Origin: Streptomyces iconiensis
GTDB taxonomy: Bacteria > Actinomycetota > Actinomycetes > Streptomycetales > Streptomycetaceae
DNA: 37,851 bases
Assembly (NCBI RefSeq): GCF_028657195.3
Contig: NZ_JANCPR020000072.1
Location: forward strand, 1-37,851
Reading direction: 5' to 3'
Below, piece after piece: positions 7,970 through 15,036 of the stretch. The stretch's first letter is position 1. Each line of letters opens with the position of its first letter. The notes below the pieces were generated by a model, which saw only the letters and a program-made list of their open reading frames with translations, was not told the DNA's origin and searched no databases. The position numbers and the translations under genes are program-made.

Positions 7970-10540
7970 TCAGCCCTGGGACTCGGGGCGTACGACGCTG
8001 ACGCCGCCGGGGACTCCGTGGACGGTGACGTCCTGGGGCAGTACGAGGGTGCGCAGGTTCGGGAAGGCGGTCAGCCACTCGGCGCGGTGGAGCGGCTCGG
8101 TCAGCCACAGGTGGGTGAGCAGGCCCGTGGGCAGCAGGTTCAGCAGATCGTCCTGGCGGAAGGTGCCCACGAGCTGGACGCGGGCCCGGCCACCCATGCC
8201 CTGCAGGGCACGCAGGTGTTCGACGGAGTGCGCGGAGAAGTAGAGGTCCGTCTCGTCGAGGCGGGAGATCACGTCCTCGGCGTAGGCCCCTGCCTCGAAC
8301 CGGTGCCAGGCCCAGGCGAGTTGACGCCGTACGCCGAGCGAGGGGTGGGTGGCGTAGCGGGAGAGCAGGGGGAGCGCGGCATCGGTGCCGACGCCGGTCG
8401 CGGTGATCACGATCCGTTCGGCGTCCTCGGCCGCCACCTCATCGGGGCCGGGCAGCAGGCCGAGGACCAGGGGGCCCGCTTCGGCGAGGTCTCTGGCGCT
8501 CTGGAGCGTCGCCGGGGGCAGCAGGCCCTCCGTGATGCCGATGACCTCGGCGTGCACGGCGGGGTCCACCTCGACCGCGTAGTCGAGGCAGGCCGTGGCC
8601 AGCACGGCCGTGCGCAGTTCGTGGCCCCCGCGCGGATGAGGCGCGATCAGCCCCCGCAGAATCCGTTCCCGCTCGGCAGGGCGGCCCAGTGCGACCGCCA
8701 TCCGTACGACGTCCTCCCACTGGTCGCGGGTGGCGTTGTCCAGCAGCAGCGGGAAGTCGCCCTCCTCCACGACGGCCTTGGCGCCCAGGTAGTCCTGGAA
8801 GGTGCGGTGCACGAAGTCCACGCGCCCGGCTGCCGGCTCGCGCAGCAGCCCTGAGCGCTCCAGGAGGTGCCGGAAGACTCGTTCGGGTGAGATGCGGATC
8901 GAGGGCATGAAGCGCAGGGCCCGCTCGATCTGGGCGACGGCGTCCGTACGGTCCATCTCGGCGCGGTCGTTGCGGATGAGCCAGTGGGCGAGCTTCTGCA
9001 GGAGCTGGACCTGCGCCTCCTTGGACAGCCGCAGCTCGTCGGGTGAGCGCACGCCGCGTTCGCTGTCCCGGCGCTCCAGCAGCATCGACAGCGCGGCGTC
9101 GTACAGGTCCTTGCGCCCGTACGGCAGCACACCCCGGCGCTCGCGGTGCAGCGCGCACAGCAGGCCGCACATGAGCGGGTTCACGGCGAGGCGTACGAGG
9201 TCGCCGCTGGAGCGGATGGCCGCGAGCAGTGCCTCGGCCGTGCCGGGCTCGGCCTCGGCGGCGCAGTGCCAGCGCTGGACGAAGTGGGCGACGTCGGGCC
9301 GCGTCATGGGGGAGAGGGACAGCTCGGTGAAGCCCTCGCGGGTGAGCCAGTCCTCGCGTACGGCTGAGGGGCGTGCTGTGACGAGCCACAGGTTGCCGGG
9401 GAAGCCGGCCATCAGCTCGCGCATCCAGCGCCGTACGGCCTCGCGCTCGGGCTCCGGGATCTCGTCGATGCCGTCGACCAGCAGCAGCCCGCGCCCCGCG
9501 CTCAGCACCCTGTCGGCCCAGCCCACGGGCTGTGAGCCCGCGACCGCGCTGCGTACGGCGTGCAGGAAACGGTCGGGCGTGGGCGGCATGCCCTCGTGCA
9601 CGACGCGGCGCAGCGGCAGCACGAAGGGGACGCGGCCGATGAGGTGGGCGAGGCGCTCGTCGTACTCCTGCCGGGCCGTGGTGACCGCGAGCCACTGGAC
9701 GAGTGTGGTCTTGCCGCTTCCCGCGCCGCCGCGCAGCAGGACCCGCTCCTGGCCCGCCAGCGCGCGCTCGGCGGGCAGCCGCGTGCCCGTCCGGTGGGTG
9801 GCCTCCAGGGAGATGTAGGCGGAGTCCAGGCGCCACTCTCCCCCGAACCCTTCCCCCAGCCACCGGCCGGGCGGTGCCCCCAGGGAGGCGCCCCCGGGGT
9901 GAGGGAGGTCGAGGCCGTAGATGGTCAGGTCGCCGTGCTTGCTGACGATGTGCTCCGCGTAACGCTCCTCGAAGCGGGCGTCCTCGGCCGTCTGTGAGGG
10001 GACGCGCGCGACGAGCAGGTCCGTGGCCGCCACCAGGTGGTCCAGGGCGCGGGTCTGCTCGATGAGGGTGCGCGGTACGAAGGTGGAGCGCTGCGCGAAG
10101 AAGTTCAGGATGTGCAGGCACGCGGTGTGCAGCAGCGGCCGGAAGCGCGCCTCGGCGGCCTCGCTCATGGGCCCCGGGCGCGCGAGCAGCCGCGCAAGCC
10201 CCTCGGGGCCGAGCCGTACGGCCTGTACGTCGTCCATGTCGAGGTCGCCGAGGCTGTGCAGCGCGGCGGTGAGCGCTTCGGTGACCTCGCCGCGGGTCTC
10301 CTCGTCAGGGGCCTCGGGGAGCCCGGCCGCACGTGCGGAGCGCCGCACCAGCTCGGCGGAGAGCTTGCGCAGGTCCTGCTCGGACAGGGTGCGCCGCTCA
10401 CCGGTGAAGGAGAGCCGCGCGGATATCCGTACGGGCTTCTCCACCAGCCCAGCGCCGGGCCCTTCGGCCGCGAACAACTTCCTGACCAGCGGCGCGACGG
10501 CGCTGGTCGCCAGGCGGGCGGCGATGCTGGACGGCTCCAT
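7970..10540 (-). CDS. NACHT STAND NTPase, short C-terminus (paralogue 3)
   Basis: An 856-residue paralogue of the other two NTPases, closest to paralogue 2 in its first ~600 residues. The N-terminal helical domain includes SFTGERRTL near 44 and ACLHILNFFAQRSTFV near 140. Walker A is G271-G-A-G-S-G-K277-T and Walker B is LLLVDGIDE at 352-360. NPLMCGL near 454 and FVHRTFQDYLGAK at 576-588 mark the NACHT-associated helices. The C-terminus ends after one leucine-rich unit (LTHLWLTEP, FPNLRTLVLP), as in paralogue 1. The ATG at 10540 aligns with the paralogues. It lacks a good ribosome site but stands six bases behind TACGAT, so the mRNA may be leaderless. Function beyond ATP-dependent oligomerisation typical of the family is unknown. 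Confidence 0.9.
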   Translation of the reverse strand: MEPSSIAARLATSAVAPLVRKLFAAEGPGAGLVEKPVRISARLSFTGERRTLSEQDLRKLSAELVRRSARAAGLPEAPDEETRGEVTEALTAALHSLGDLDMDDVQAVRLGPEGLARLLARPGPMSEAAEARFRPLLHTACLHILNFFAQRSTFVPRTLIEQTRALDHLVAATDLLVARVPSQTAEDARFEERYAEHIVSKHGDLTIYGLDLPHPGGASLGAPPGRWLGEGFGGEWRLDSAYISLEATHRTGTRLPAERALAGQERVLLRGGAGSGKTTLVQWLAVTTARQEYDERLAHLIGRVPFVLPLRRVVHEGMPPTPDRFLHAVRSAVAGSQPVGWADRVLSAGRGLLLVDGIDEIPEPEREAVRRWMRELMAGFPGNLWLVTARPSAVREDWLTREGFTELSLSPMTRPDVAHFVQRWHCAAEAEPGTAEALLAAIRSSGDLVRLAVNPLMCGLLCALHRERRGVLPYGRKDLYDAALSMLLERRDSERGVRSPDELRLSKEAQVQLLQKLAHWLIRNDRAEMDRTDAVAQIERALRFMPSIRISPERVFRHLLERSGLLREPAAGRVDFVHRTFQDYLGAKAVVEEGDFPLLLDNATRDQWEDVVRMAVALGRPAERERILRGLIAPHPRGGHELRTAVLATACLDYAVEVDPAVHAEVIGITEGLLPPATLQSARDLAEAGPLVLGLLPGPDEVAAEDAERIVITATGVGTDAALPLLSRYATHPSLGVRRQLAWAWHRFEAGAYAEDVISRLDETDLYFSAHSVEHLRALQGMGGRARVQLVGTFRQDDLLNLLPTGLLTHLWLTEPLHRAEWLTAFPNLRTLVLPQDVTVHGVPGGVSVVRPESQG

Positions 10541-10546
10541 GCGCGG

Positions 10547-10552
10547 ATCGTA
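10547..10552 (-). promoter_or_regulatory. -10 hexamer for a leaderless NACHT paralogue 3 mRNA
   Basis: TACGAT on the minus strand ends six bases before the ATG at 10540 and fits TANNNT. No clear -35 box is seen. Transcription would start at or very near the ATG, which explains the missing ribosome site. Confidence 0.4.
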
Positions 10553-10787
10553 AGGGACCGGCGGCCCTGTGTGCCCCGGATCTCCCCGTTCTGCTCACGG
10601 GGTGAGCGGCGCCATATGAACGGGACCACAACTCCCTTGCCGCGCCCGTGAGGTGAGGCACAGATCCACAGGGGCTTACGAAGCGGGATAGGAGCACGGG
10701 GGTGCCGGCGACCGCAGAGGGGCCGGGCCCCGGGCCTGCGGAAGGACAAATAGTGATCTGGATCGCTTAGTCAGCTACCGGGTCCTT

Positions 10788-10892
10788 TAGTAATAGGGGT
10801 CCTTGATGTCCAATTTCGTGCGGGTTATCAAGGGGGTCGCGCCCACTTCTGGGCGTGGATCCCTCGCACCCCACCGGAGAGGTAACTCCCTT
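10788..10892 (+). promoter_or_regulatory. Promoter and possibly structured leader of the M23 peptidase gene
   Basis: The 352 bases between the two divergent genes hold no other gene. A TAGTAAT box at 10788-10794 could be a -10 element. Downstream, three hairpins can be drawn: CTTGAT/ATCAAG (about 10802-10832), CGCCCA-CTTC-TGGGCG (about 10840-10855) and GGAG-AGGTAA-CTCC overlapping the ribosome site just before the ATG at 10893. Streptomyces wall-hydrolase genes are often under RNA leader control, including c-di-AMP riboswitches. I could not recognise the conserved core of that riboswitch here, so only a generic structured leader is proposed. Confidence 0.35.
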
Positions 10893-11603
10893 ATGTCGAG
10901 GACTAGGACCACCAAGAGCACCGCAGCCACGGCGGCGGTCGTCGTCGCCGGACTCGGCGCTTCGATGGCCCTGGGGGCGGGCGGCACGGCGATGGCGGCC
11001 GACAAGGCCGACGGAGCCGACAGCGCGCGCGGCGCGGACGCTTTCGCGGCCGGTACGGCCGGAACGCTCGCCGAATCCGCGCGCCATCAGGCCGACCAGC
11101 AGCACAAGGCGGCGAAGGCCGCCGAGCAGGCGAAGAAGCGCGCTGCCGAGAAGGCGGCCCGGGACGCCAAGCGCAAGGAGCTGTCCTGGGTGAAGCCGGT
11201 CTCCGGCAAGTACGAGCTGAGCGCCTCGTTCGGCAAGGCCGGCGGTCGCTGGGCGCACAACCACTCCGGTCAGGACCTCGCGGTCAAGATCGGCACTCCC
11301 GTCAAGGCAGTGCACAAGGGCACCGTCGTGAAGGCGGGCGGCAACGGTGCGGGCGACGGCCCGGCGTACGGCAACGCGGTCGTGATCCAGCACGACAACG
11401 GCAAGTTCTCGCAGTACGCGCACCTGTCCGAGGTGGACGTGAAGCCGGGCCAGACCGTCAAGACGGGCCAGGAGATAGCCAAGTCGGGTAACACCGGTAA
11501 CTCCTCGGGTCCCCACCTGCACTTCGAGATCCGTAACAGCGCCGCCTACGGGAGCGCGGTCGATCCCATGGACGCGATGAAGTCGCTGGGCGCCGGACTC
11601 TGA
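10893..11603 (+). CDS. Secreted M23 (LytM-type) peptidase
   Basis: A 236-residue exported peptidoglycan endopeptidase of the zinc-dependent M23 family. Residues 1-36 are a signal peptide ending AMA-AD. Residues about 60-98 are an Ala/Lys/Arg-rich helical stretch, probably a coiled coil. The catalytic domain spans about 105-230 with H124 and D128 in HSGQD, H177 in QYAHLS, and H208 and H210 in HLHFE, so all family metal and catalytic positions are present. No LysM or other wall-binding domain is visible. The ATG at 10893 is preceded by GGAGAGG; an in-frame ATG at 10806 would place 29 extra residues ahead of the signal peptide and is less likely. It probably helps remodel the wall during growth, germination or sporulation, as lytic enzymes of this type do in Streptomyces. 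Confidence 0.9.
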   Translation: MSRTRTTKSTAATAAVVVAGLGASMALGAGGTAMAADKADGADSARGADAFAAGTAGTLAESARHQADQQHKAAKAAEQAKKRAAEKAARDAKRKELSWVKPVSGKYELSASFGKAGGRWAHNHSGQDLAVKIGTPVKAVHKGTVVKAGGNGAGDGPAYGNAVVIQHDNGKFSQYAHLSEVDVKPGQTVKTGQEIAKSGNTGNSSGPHLHFEIRNSAAYGSAVDPMDAMKSLGAGL

Positions 11604-11678
11604 TCCGACCCCGGTGGCCACCTCGGTGACCACACCCCGGTGACCGGCCCGGAACCCCTCCGGTAACCGCAGAACGAC

Positions 11679-11704
11679 GGGCGCCTACCTCCAGGCGGGC
11701 GCCC
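11679..11704 (+). terminator. Hairpin downstream of the M23 gene
   Basis: GGGCGCC (11679-11685) pairs with GGGCGCCC at 11697-11704 around a short loop, about 75 bases after the stop codon. There is no T-run. Its right arm is the first unit of the 18-base repeat array that follows. Confidence 0.4.
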
Positions 11705-11786
11705 GCTTCTGCGTGGGTACCGGCCTCTGCGTGGGCGCCCGCTTCTGTGTGGGCGCCCGCCTTTGTGTGGGCGCCCCGTCTTCTGC
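11697..11786. repeat. 18-base tandem repeat array
   Basis: Four consecutive 18-base units begin at 11697, 11715, 11733 and 11751, and a fifth degenerate one begins at 11769. The consensus is GGGCGCCCGCTTCTGYGT, each unit carrying the palindrome GGGCGCCC except the second. The period equals six codons. On the minus strand one frame reads as a Gly-Ala-His-Thr/Ala-Glu-Ala repeat, out of frame with the TetR gene ending at 11820. The array may have grown from the arm of a terminator hairpin by slippage. Confidence 0.75.
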
Positions 11787-11799
11787 GCGCGGTGCCGGT

Positions 11800-11817
11800 G
11801 CCGGTGTCGGCACCGGC
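11800..11817 (-). terminator. Hairpin just beyond the TetR stop codon
   Basis: GCCGGTG-TCGG-CACCGGC forms a seven-base-pair stem with a four-base loop, directly after the stop of the minus-strand TetR gene. No T-run follows. It is a plausible but modest terminator. Confidence 0.35.
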
Positions 11818-11819
11818 GC

Positions 11820-12461
11820 TCAGGCGGCCGAACCGGTCGTCTCGGCGGCCTTGGGGGTCCCCCGGGTCCCGGCGCCCTTGGCGGTCTCGGTGGTCCCGGC
11901 CTCCCCGTCCTGGTGGGCGCGGGTGACCAGCTCCTGCGCGACCTCCAGCGCGGCCTTCCGCTTCTCCTCGGAGGTCGCGCCGATCTCCCTCAGCGTGTAC
12001 GGGGTGGCGTGGATGGTGAACAGCGCGCTGGAGCAGCGGACCTGGTCGGCGAGCGCGGCGTCCTCGTCCCTGAGCAGGTCGAGGAGGGTGAAGATGTGGC
12101 TCTTCATCGTTTCGCCGATGGACAGTTCCCGCATCGCCGCCTGGTTCTCCTGCATGAACCGGAAGAGCCGCGCCGCGTGGCTGACGGCGCCGCTGTAGCG
12201 CCGCAGCACCTCCAGCTTCGTCTCCAGCGTGCGTGGCTGGTGCTCGGCCCACGCGACGATCGCGGCGCACGGCTTCGCGGCCAGATCGTCGACGATGCTG
12301 ATGACGATGTCTTCCTTGGTCTTGAAGTGGTAGTACAGCGCGGCCTTGGTGACCCCGAGCTGCTCGGCGATCTCTCTGAGCGAGGACTTCTCGTACCCGC
12401 GTTCAGCGAACATCTCCAGGGCGACGTCCTGGATGCGCTGACGGGTGTTTCCCCTGCTCAT
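11820..12461 (-). CDS. TetR-family repressor, likely controlling the adjacent efflux pump
   Basis: A 213-residue TetR-type regulator. The N-terminal DNA-binding domain (about 5-55) shows the family pattern with LREIAEQLGVTKAALYYHFKT as recognition helix region. The rest is an all-helical ligand-binding and dimerisation domain. The last ~25 residues are a low-complexity Thr/Ala/Gly-rich tail. The ATG at 12461 has GAAGGGA upstream; a TTG two codons earlier is less likely. It is divergent from a DHA2-type exporter with a 112-base intergenic region that contains a large palindrome, the usual arrangement for a drug-sensing repressor and its pump. The ligand is unknown. Confidence 0.9.
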   Translation of the reverse strand: MSRGNTRQRIQDVALEMFAERGYEKSSLREIAEQLGVTKAALYYHFKTKEDIVISIVDDLAAKPCAAIVAWAEHQPRTLETKLEVLRRYSGAVSHAARLFRFMQENQAAMRELSIGETMKSHIFTLLDLLRDEDAALADQVRCSSALFTIHATPYTLREIGATSEEKRKAALEVAQELVTRAHQDGEAGTTETAKGAGTRGTPKAAETTGSAA

Positions 12462-12478
12462 GGCCAATCCCTTCCAAA

Positions 12479-12547
12479 CTTACTTGACGACCGGCTAGTG
12501 ACCCCCTAGTTTCACCATGGTACTTAACTAGCCGTGCGGCAAGTAAG
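12479..12547. promoter_or_regulatory. Nested palindromic operator between TetR and MFS genes
   Basis: CTTACTTG (12479-12486) is the exact reverse complement of CAAGTAAG (12540-12547), and CGGCTAGT (12492-12499) is the reverse complement of ACTAGCCG (12527-12534). Both pairs share the same centre, and five bases separate the boxes on each side. A further CTAGTT/AACTAG pair lies inside (12506-12531). The site covers the promoter of the pump gene, so binding of the TetR protein would block it and probably its own gene. The size suggests two or more dimers. Confidence 0.7.
12484..12512 (+). promoter_or_regulatory. Promoter of the MFS exporter
   Basis: TTGACG (12484-12489) and TAGTTT (12507-12512) are separated by 17 bases and match the vegetative sigma-factor consensus well. 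The promoter lies inside the nested palindrome, so it should be directly repressed. Confidence 0.6.
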
Positions 12548-12573
12548 CGGTAGGTAAAGGGGGGTGGCCGCGC

Positions 12574-14265
12574 ATGAGCACGAGTGGCATATCGGACGGG
12601 GCGGAAGTGGACGAAAGGGGCGGTACGGCCAAGGGGGAGTCGAGCGGGAGTCAAGCAGAGGGCAAGGGCGCGGCGCCCAAGGAACGCAGCGTGCGCCTCG
12701 TTCTCCTCTCGCTCATGATCGCGGTGCTCCTGGCGATGCTGGACAACATGATCGTGGGCACCGCGATGCCCACGATCGTCGGCGAACTGGGCGGACTTGA
12801 GCACCTGTCGTGGGTGGTCACCGCGTACACGCTGACCACGGCGGCCTCCACCCCGATCTGGGGGAAGCTCGGCGACATGTTCGGGCGCAAGGGCGTCTTC
12901 CTCATCTCGATCGTCATCTTCCTCGCCGGCTCGATGACCTCGGGCGCCGCACAGACGATGGGCCAGCTCATCGGCTTCCGCGCCCTCCAGGGGCTCGGCG
13001 CCGGCGGTCTGATGGTCGGCGCCATGGCGATCATGGGTGACCTCATCTCGCCCCGCGAGCGTGGGAAGTACATGGGCATGATGGCGGGCGTGATGTCGCT
13101 GGCCATGATCGGCGGACCGCTGGTCGGCGGCACCCTCACCGACCAACTCGGCTGGCGCTGGGCCTTCTACATCAACCTGCCGCTGGGCGCGATCGCGCTC
13201 GTCATGGTCACGAGCGTGCTGCACCTGCCCAAGAAGCGCACCCCCGGCCGTATCGACTACACGGGCGCCGTCCTGCTCACCGTCGGCATCACCATGGCCG
13301 TCCTCGTCACCAGCTGGGGCGGTACGGAGTACGCGTGGGGCTCGGCCACGATCATCGGCCTCTCCGCGCTCGCCGTCGTCTGCCTGGTGGCGTTCCCGTT
13401 CGTCGAGCGCAGGGTCGCCGAACCGATCCTGCCGCTGCACGTCTTCCGCAGCCGCAACTTCTCGCTGGTCGCCGTGATCGGCTTCCTGGTCGGCTTCGTG
13501 ATGTTCGGCGCCATGACGTTCCTGCCGCTGTTCCAGCAGGGCGTACAGGGCGCCTCGGCAACCAACTCCGGGCTGCTGCTGCTGCCCGTGCTGCTGCCGA
13601 TGATGGTCGTCTCCGTGGTCACGGGCCGCGCCACGACCAAGACGGGCAAGTACCGCGCGTACCCGATCATCGGCGGAGCGCTGATCCCGGCCGGGCTGTT
13701 CCTGCTCGCGCAGATGGACGTCGGCACCAGCAGGCTGACCTCGGGGCTCTACATGGCCGTGCTCGGCGCCGGCATGGGCTTCCTGATGCAGCTGACCATG
13801 CTGATCGCGCAGAACAGCGTGGAGCTGAAGGACATGGGCGTCGCCTCCTCGACGACCACGCTCTTCCGCACCATCGGCGGCTCCTTCGGCGTCGCGCTGA
13901 TGGGCACCGTCTTCGCCGGCCATGTCGAGGACTCCATGCGCGAGAGCGCGGCGGCGGGCGGCCAGGCCGGCGGAGGTGCGGCGAAGCTCCCCGAGGGCGG
14001 CGCGCAACTCGACGCCGCCTCGCTCGAAAAGCTCCCGGCCGCCGTACGGGAGGCGTACGAGCACGCGGTCGCCGGAGGCACCCACTCCGTCTTCCTGCTG
14101 GCCGGCGCCTGCGCGCTGCTCGCCTTCGTCGCCGCCTGGTTCATCAAGGAGGTCCCGCTCAAGGACTCCGAGGCGCAGAAGGACCAGGAGCCGGCGGACC
14201 CGGAGGGCCCGGCCGACTCCGCTCGGGGCGCGGCGCCGGAGGGGCGTGCCGGCATCGGGGCGTGA
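12574..14265 (+). CDS. DHA2-type (14-TM) major facilitator multidrug exporter
   Basis: A 563-residue inner-membrane proton antiporter of the EmrB/QacA type. A charged, Ser/Gly-rich N-terminus of about 40 residues precedes fourteen predicted membrane segments. Typical motifs are visible: LDNMIVGTAMPTI in the first helix region, motif A GKLGDMFGRK near 97-106, and an antiporter motif C-like GGPLVGG near 180. A hydrophilic loop between the last two segments (about 455-500) and an acidic C-terminal tail are present. The ATG at 12574 has a G-rich ribosome site. The divergent TetR gene and the operator over its promoter indicate substrate-induced expression. The exported compound cannot be told from sequence. 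Confidence 0.93.
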   Translation: MSTSGISDGAEVDERGGTAKGESSGSQAEGKGAAPKERSVRLVLLSLMIAVLLAMLDNMIVGTAMPTIVGELGGLEHLSWVVTAYTLTTAASTPIWGKLGDMFGRKGVFLISIVIFLAGSMTSGAAQTMGQLIGFRALQGLGAGGLMVGAMAIMGDLISPRERGKYMGMMAGVMSLAMIGGPLVGGTLTDQLGWRWAFYINLPLGAIALVMVTSVLHLPKKRTPGRIDYTGAVLLTVGITMAVLVTSWGGTEYAWGSATIIGLSALAVVCLVAFPFVERRVAEPILPLHVFRSRNFSLVAVIGFLVGFVMFGAMTFLPLFQQGVQGASATNSGLLLLPVLLPMMVVSVVTGRATTKTGKYRAYPIIGGALIPAGLFLLAQMDVGTSRLTSGLYMAVLGAGMGFLMQLTMLIAQNSVELKDMGVASSTTTLFRTIGGSFGVALMGTVFAGHVEDSMRESAAAGGQAGGGAAKLPEGGAQLDAASLEKLPAAVREAYEHAVAGGTHSVFLLAGACALLAFVAAWFIKEVPLKDSEAQKDQEPADPEGPADSARGAAPEGRAGIGA

Positions 14266-14431
14266 GCACCCCCGGTATGACACGGCTGCGCGCCCCGAGC
14301 CCGGCGAAGGACGCCCTGGGCCCTCAACGGGCGGTTGTCGGCGGAGCTTCCCAGGAAGCGGGCTCGGACGGGCCTGGCTACGGTACGAGAGGGGCGGAAA
14401 ACCGCCAGGAACCGTTCGGACCGGAGTGAAC

Positions 14432-14869
14432 ATGATCAAAGCCATGGCCCTCACAACGATCTGGTCCACCGACCAGGAACGGACCCTCGCCTTCTGCACG
14501 GAGAAGCTGGGCATGGAGATCCGCACCGATGTCGCGATGGGGGACATGCGCTGGGTCACCGTCGGCGTTCCAGGACAGAACGATCTGGAGATGGCCATCA
14601 TGCCCACCGACGGCCACGGACTCGACCCCGAGGCGTCCAAGGCGCTCACCGAACTGGTCACCAAGGGCAGCATCGGCGCCGGCGCGCTGCGCACCGACGA
14701 CTGCCGGGGCGACTACGCCCGACTCAAGGAAAAGGGCGTCGAGTTCCTCCAGGAACCCCAGGAGCGCCCGTACGGCATCGAGGCCATCCTCCGTGACGAC
14801 AACGGCAACTGGTTCTCGCTCACGCAGACCTACGAGGGCGGCCTGGACATGAGCAAGCCCTTCGCCTGA
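14432..14869 (+). CDS. VOC-family (glyoxalase/bleomycin-resistance fold) protein
   Basis: A 145-residue protein with the paired beta-alpha-beta-beta-beta repeats of the vicinal oxygen chelate fold. It starts MIKAMALTTIWSTDQERTLAF with a KLGMEIRTDV motif, and ends near EAILRDDNGNWFSLTQ, a typical second-half signature with the residues GI-E-RDDNGN-W. The usual first-half metal His is replaced by a Thr-Thr-Ile-Trp segment, so it may bind a ligand rather than metal. The ATG at 14432 has GGAG six bases upstream. It follows the exporter on the same strand after 166 bases and ends in its own strong hairpin. A role in drug binding or detoxification is possible but not shown. Confidence 0.85.
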   Translation: MIKAMALTTIWSTDQERTLAFCTEKLGMEIRTDVAMGDMRWVTVGVPGQNDLEMAIMPTDGHGLDPEASKALTELVTKGSIGAGALRTDDCRGDYARLKEKGVEFLQEPQERPYGIEAILRDDNGNWFSLTQTYEGGLDMSKPFA

Positions 14870-14895
14870 GCGCTCGCCGCACTCCAGGCGAACGC

Positions 14896-14932
14896 GAAGC
14901 TCCCCCGACCCGCGGCGGGTCGGGGGAGCTTC
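14896..14932. terminator. Strong hairpin between convergent VOC and mutY genes
   Basis: GAAGCTCCCCCGACCCGC (14896-14913) is exactly complementary to the sequence at 14915-14932, giving a stem of about 16 pairs with a minimal loop. It lies 26 bases after the VOC stop and about 100 bases beyond the mutY stop. It has no U-tract, as is usual in Streptomyces, and could serve both genes. Confidence 0.8.
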
Positions 14933-15036
14933 GTCGTCACACGGTGACCTTCACGCCGTGCCGGTCACCTGGCGCTTCCGCCGGGCGGGGCTTTCGGGCG
15001 GCGCGTTCGTCGAGCGCGGCGCCAGGCGGCACCGTT

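Noticed and set aside
205..10540. NACHT cluster as a recently acquired defence island
   Set aside because: No integrase, transposase, tRNA junction or att-like repeats were seen, and codon use equals that of housekeeping genes nearby.
10740..10892. c-di-AMP (ydaO-type) riboswitch ahead of the M23 gene
   Set aside because: The conserved GGGGAACC-like core and the characteristic 3' strand were not found; only generic hairpins remain.
11697..11786. CRISPR-like array
   Set aside because: Units are directly adjacent with no spacers; it is a simple tandem repeat.
12403..14694. 763-codon minus-strand open frame opposite the efflux pump
   Set aside because: His/Asp/Gln-rich translation without domains, fully explained by the MFS gene on the other strand.
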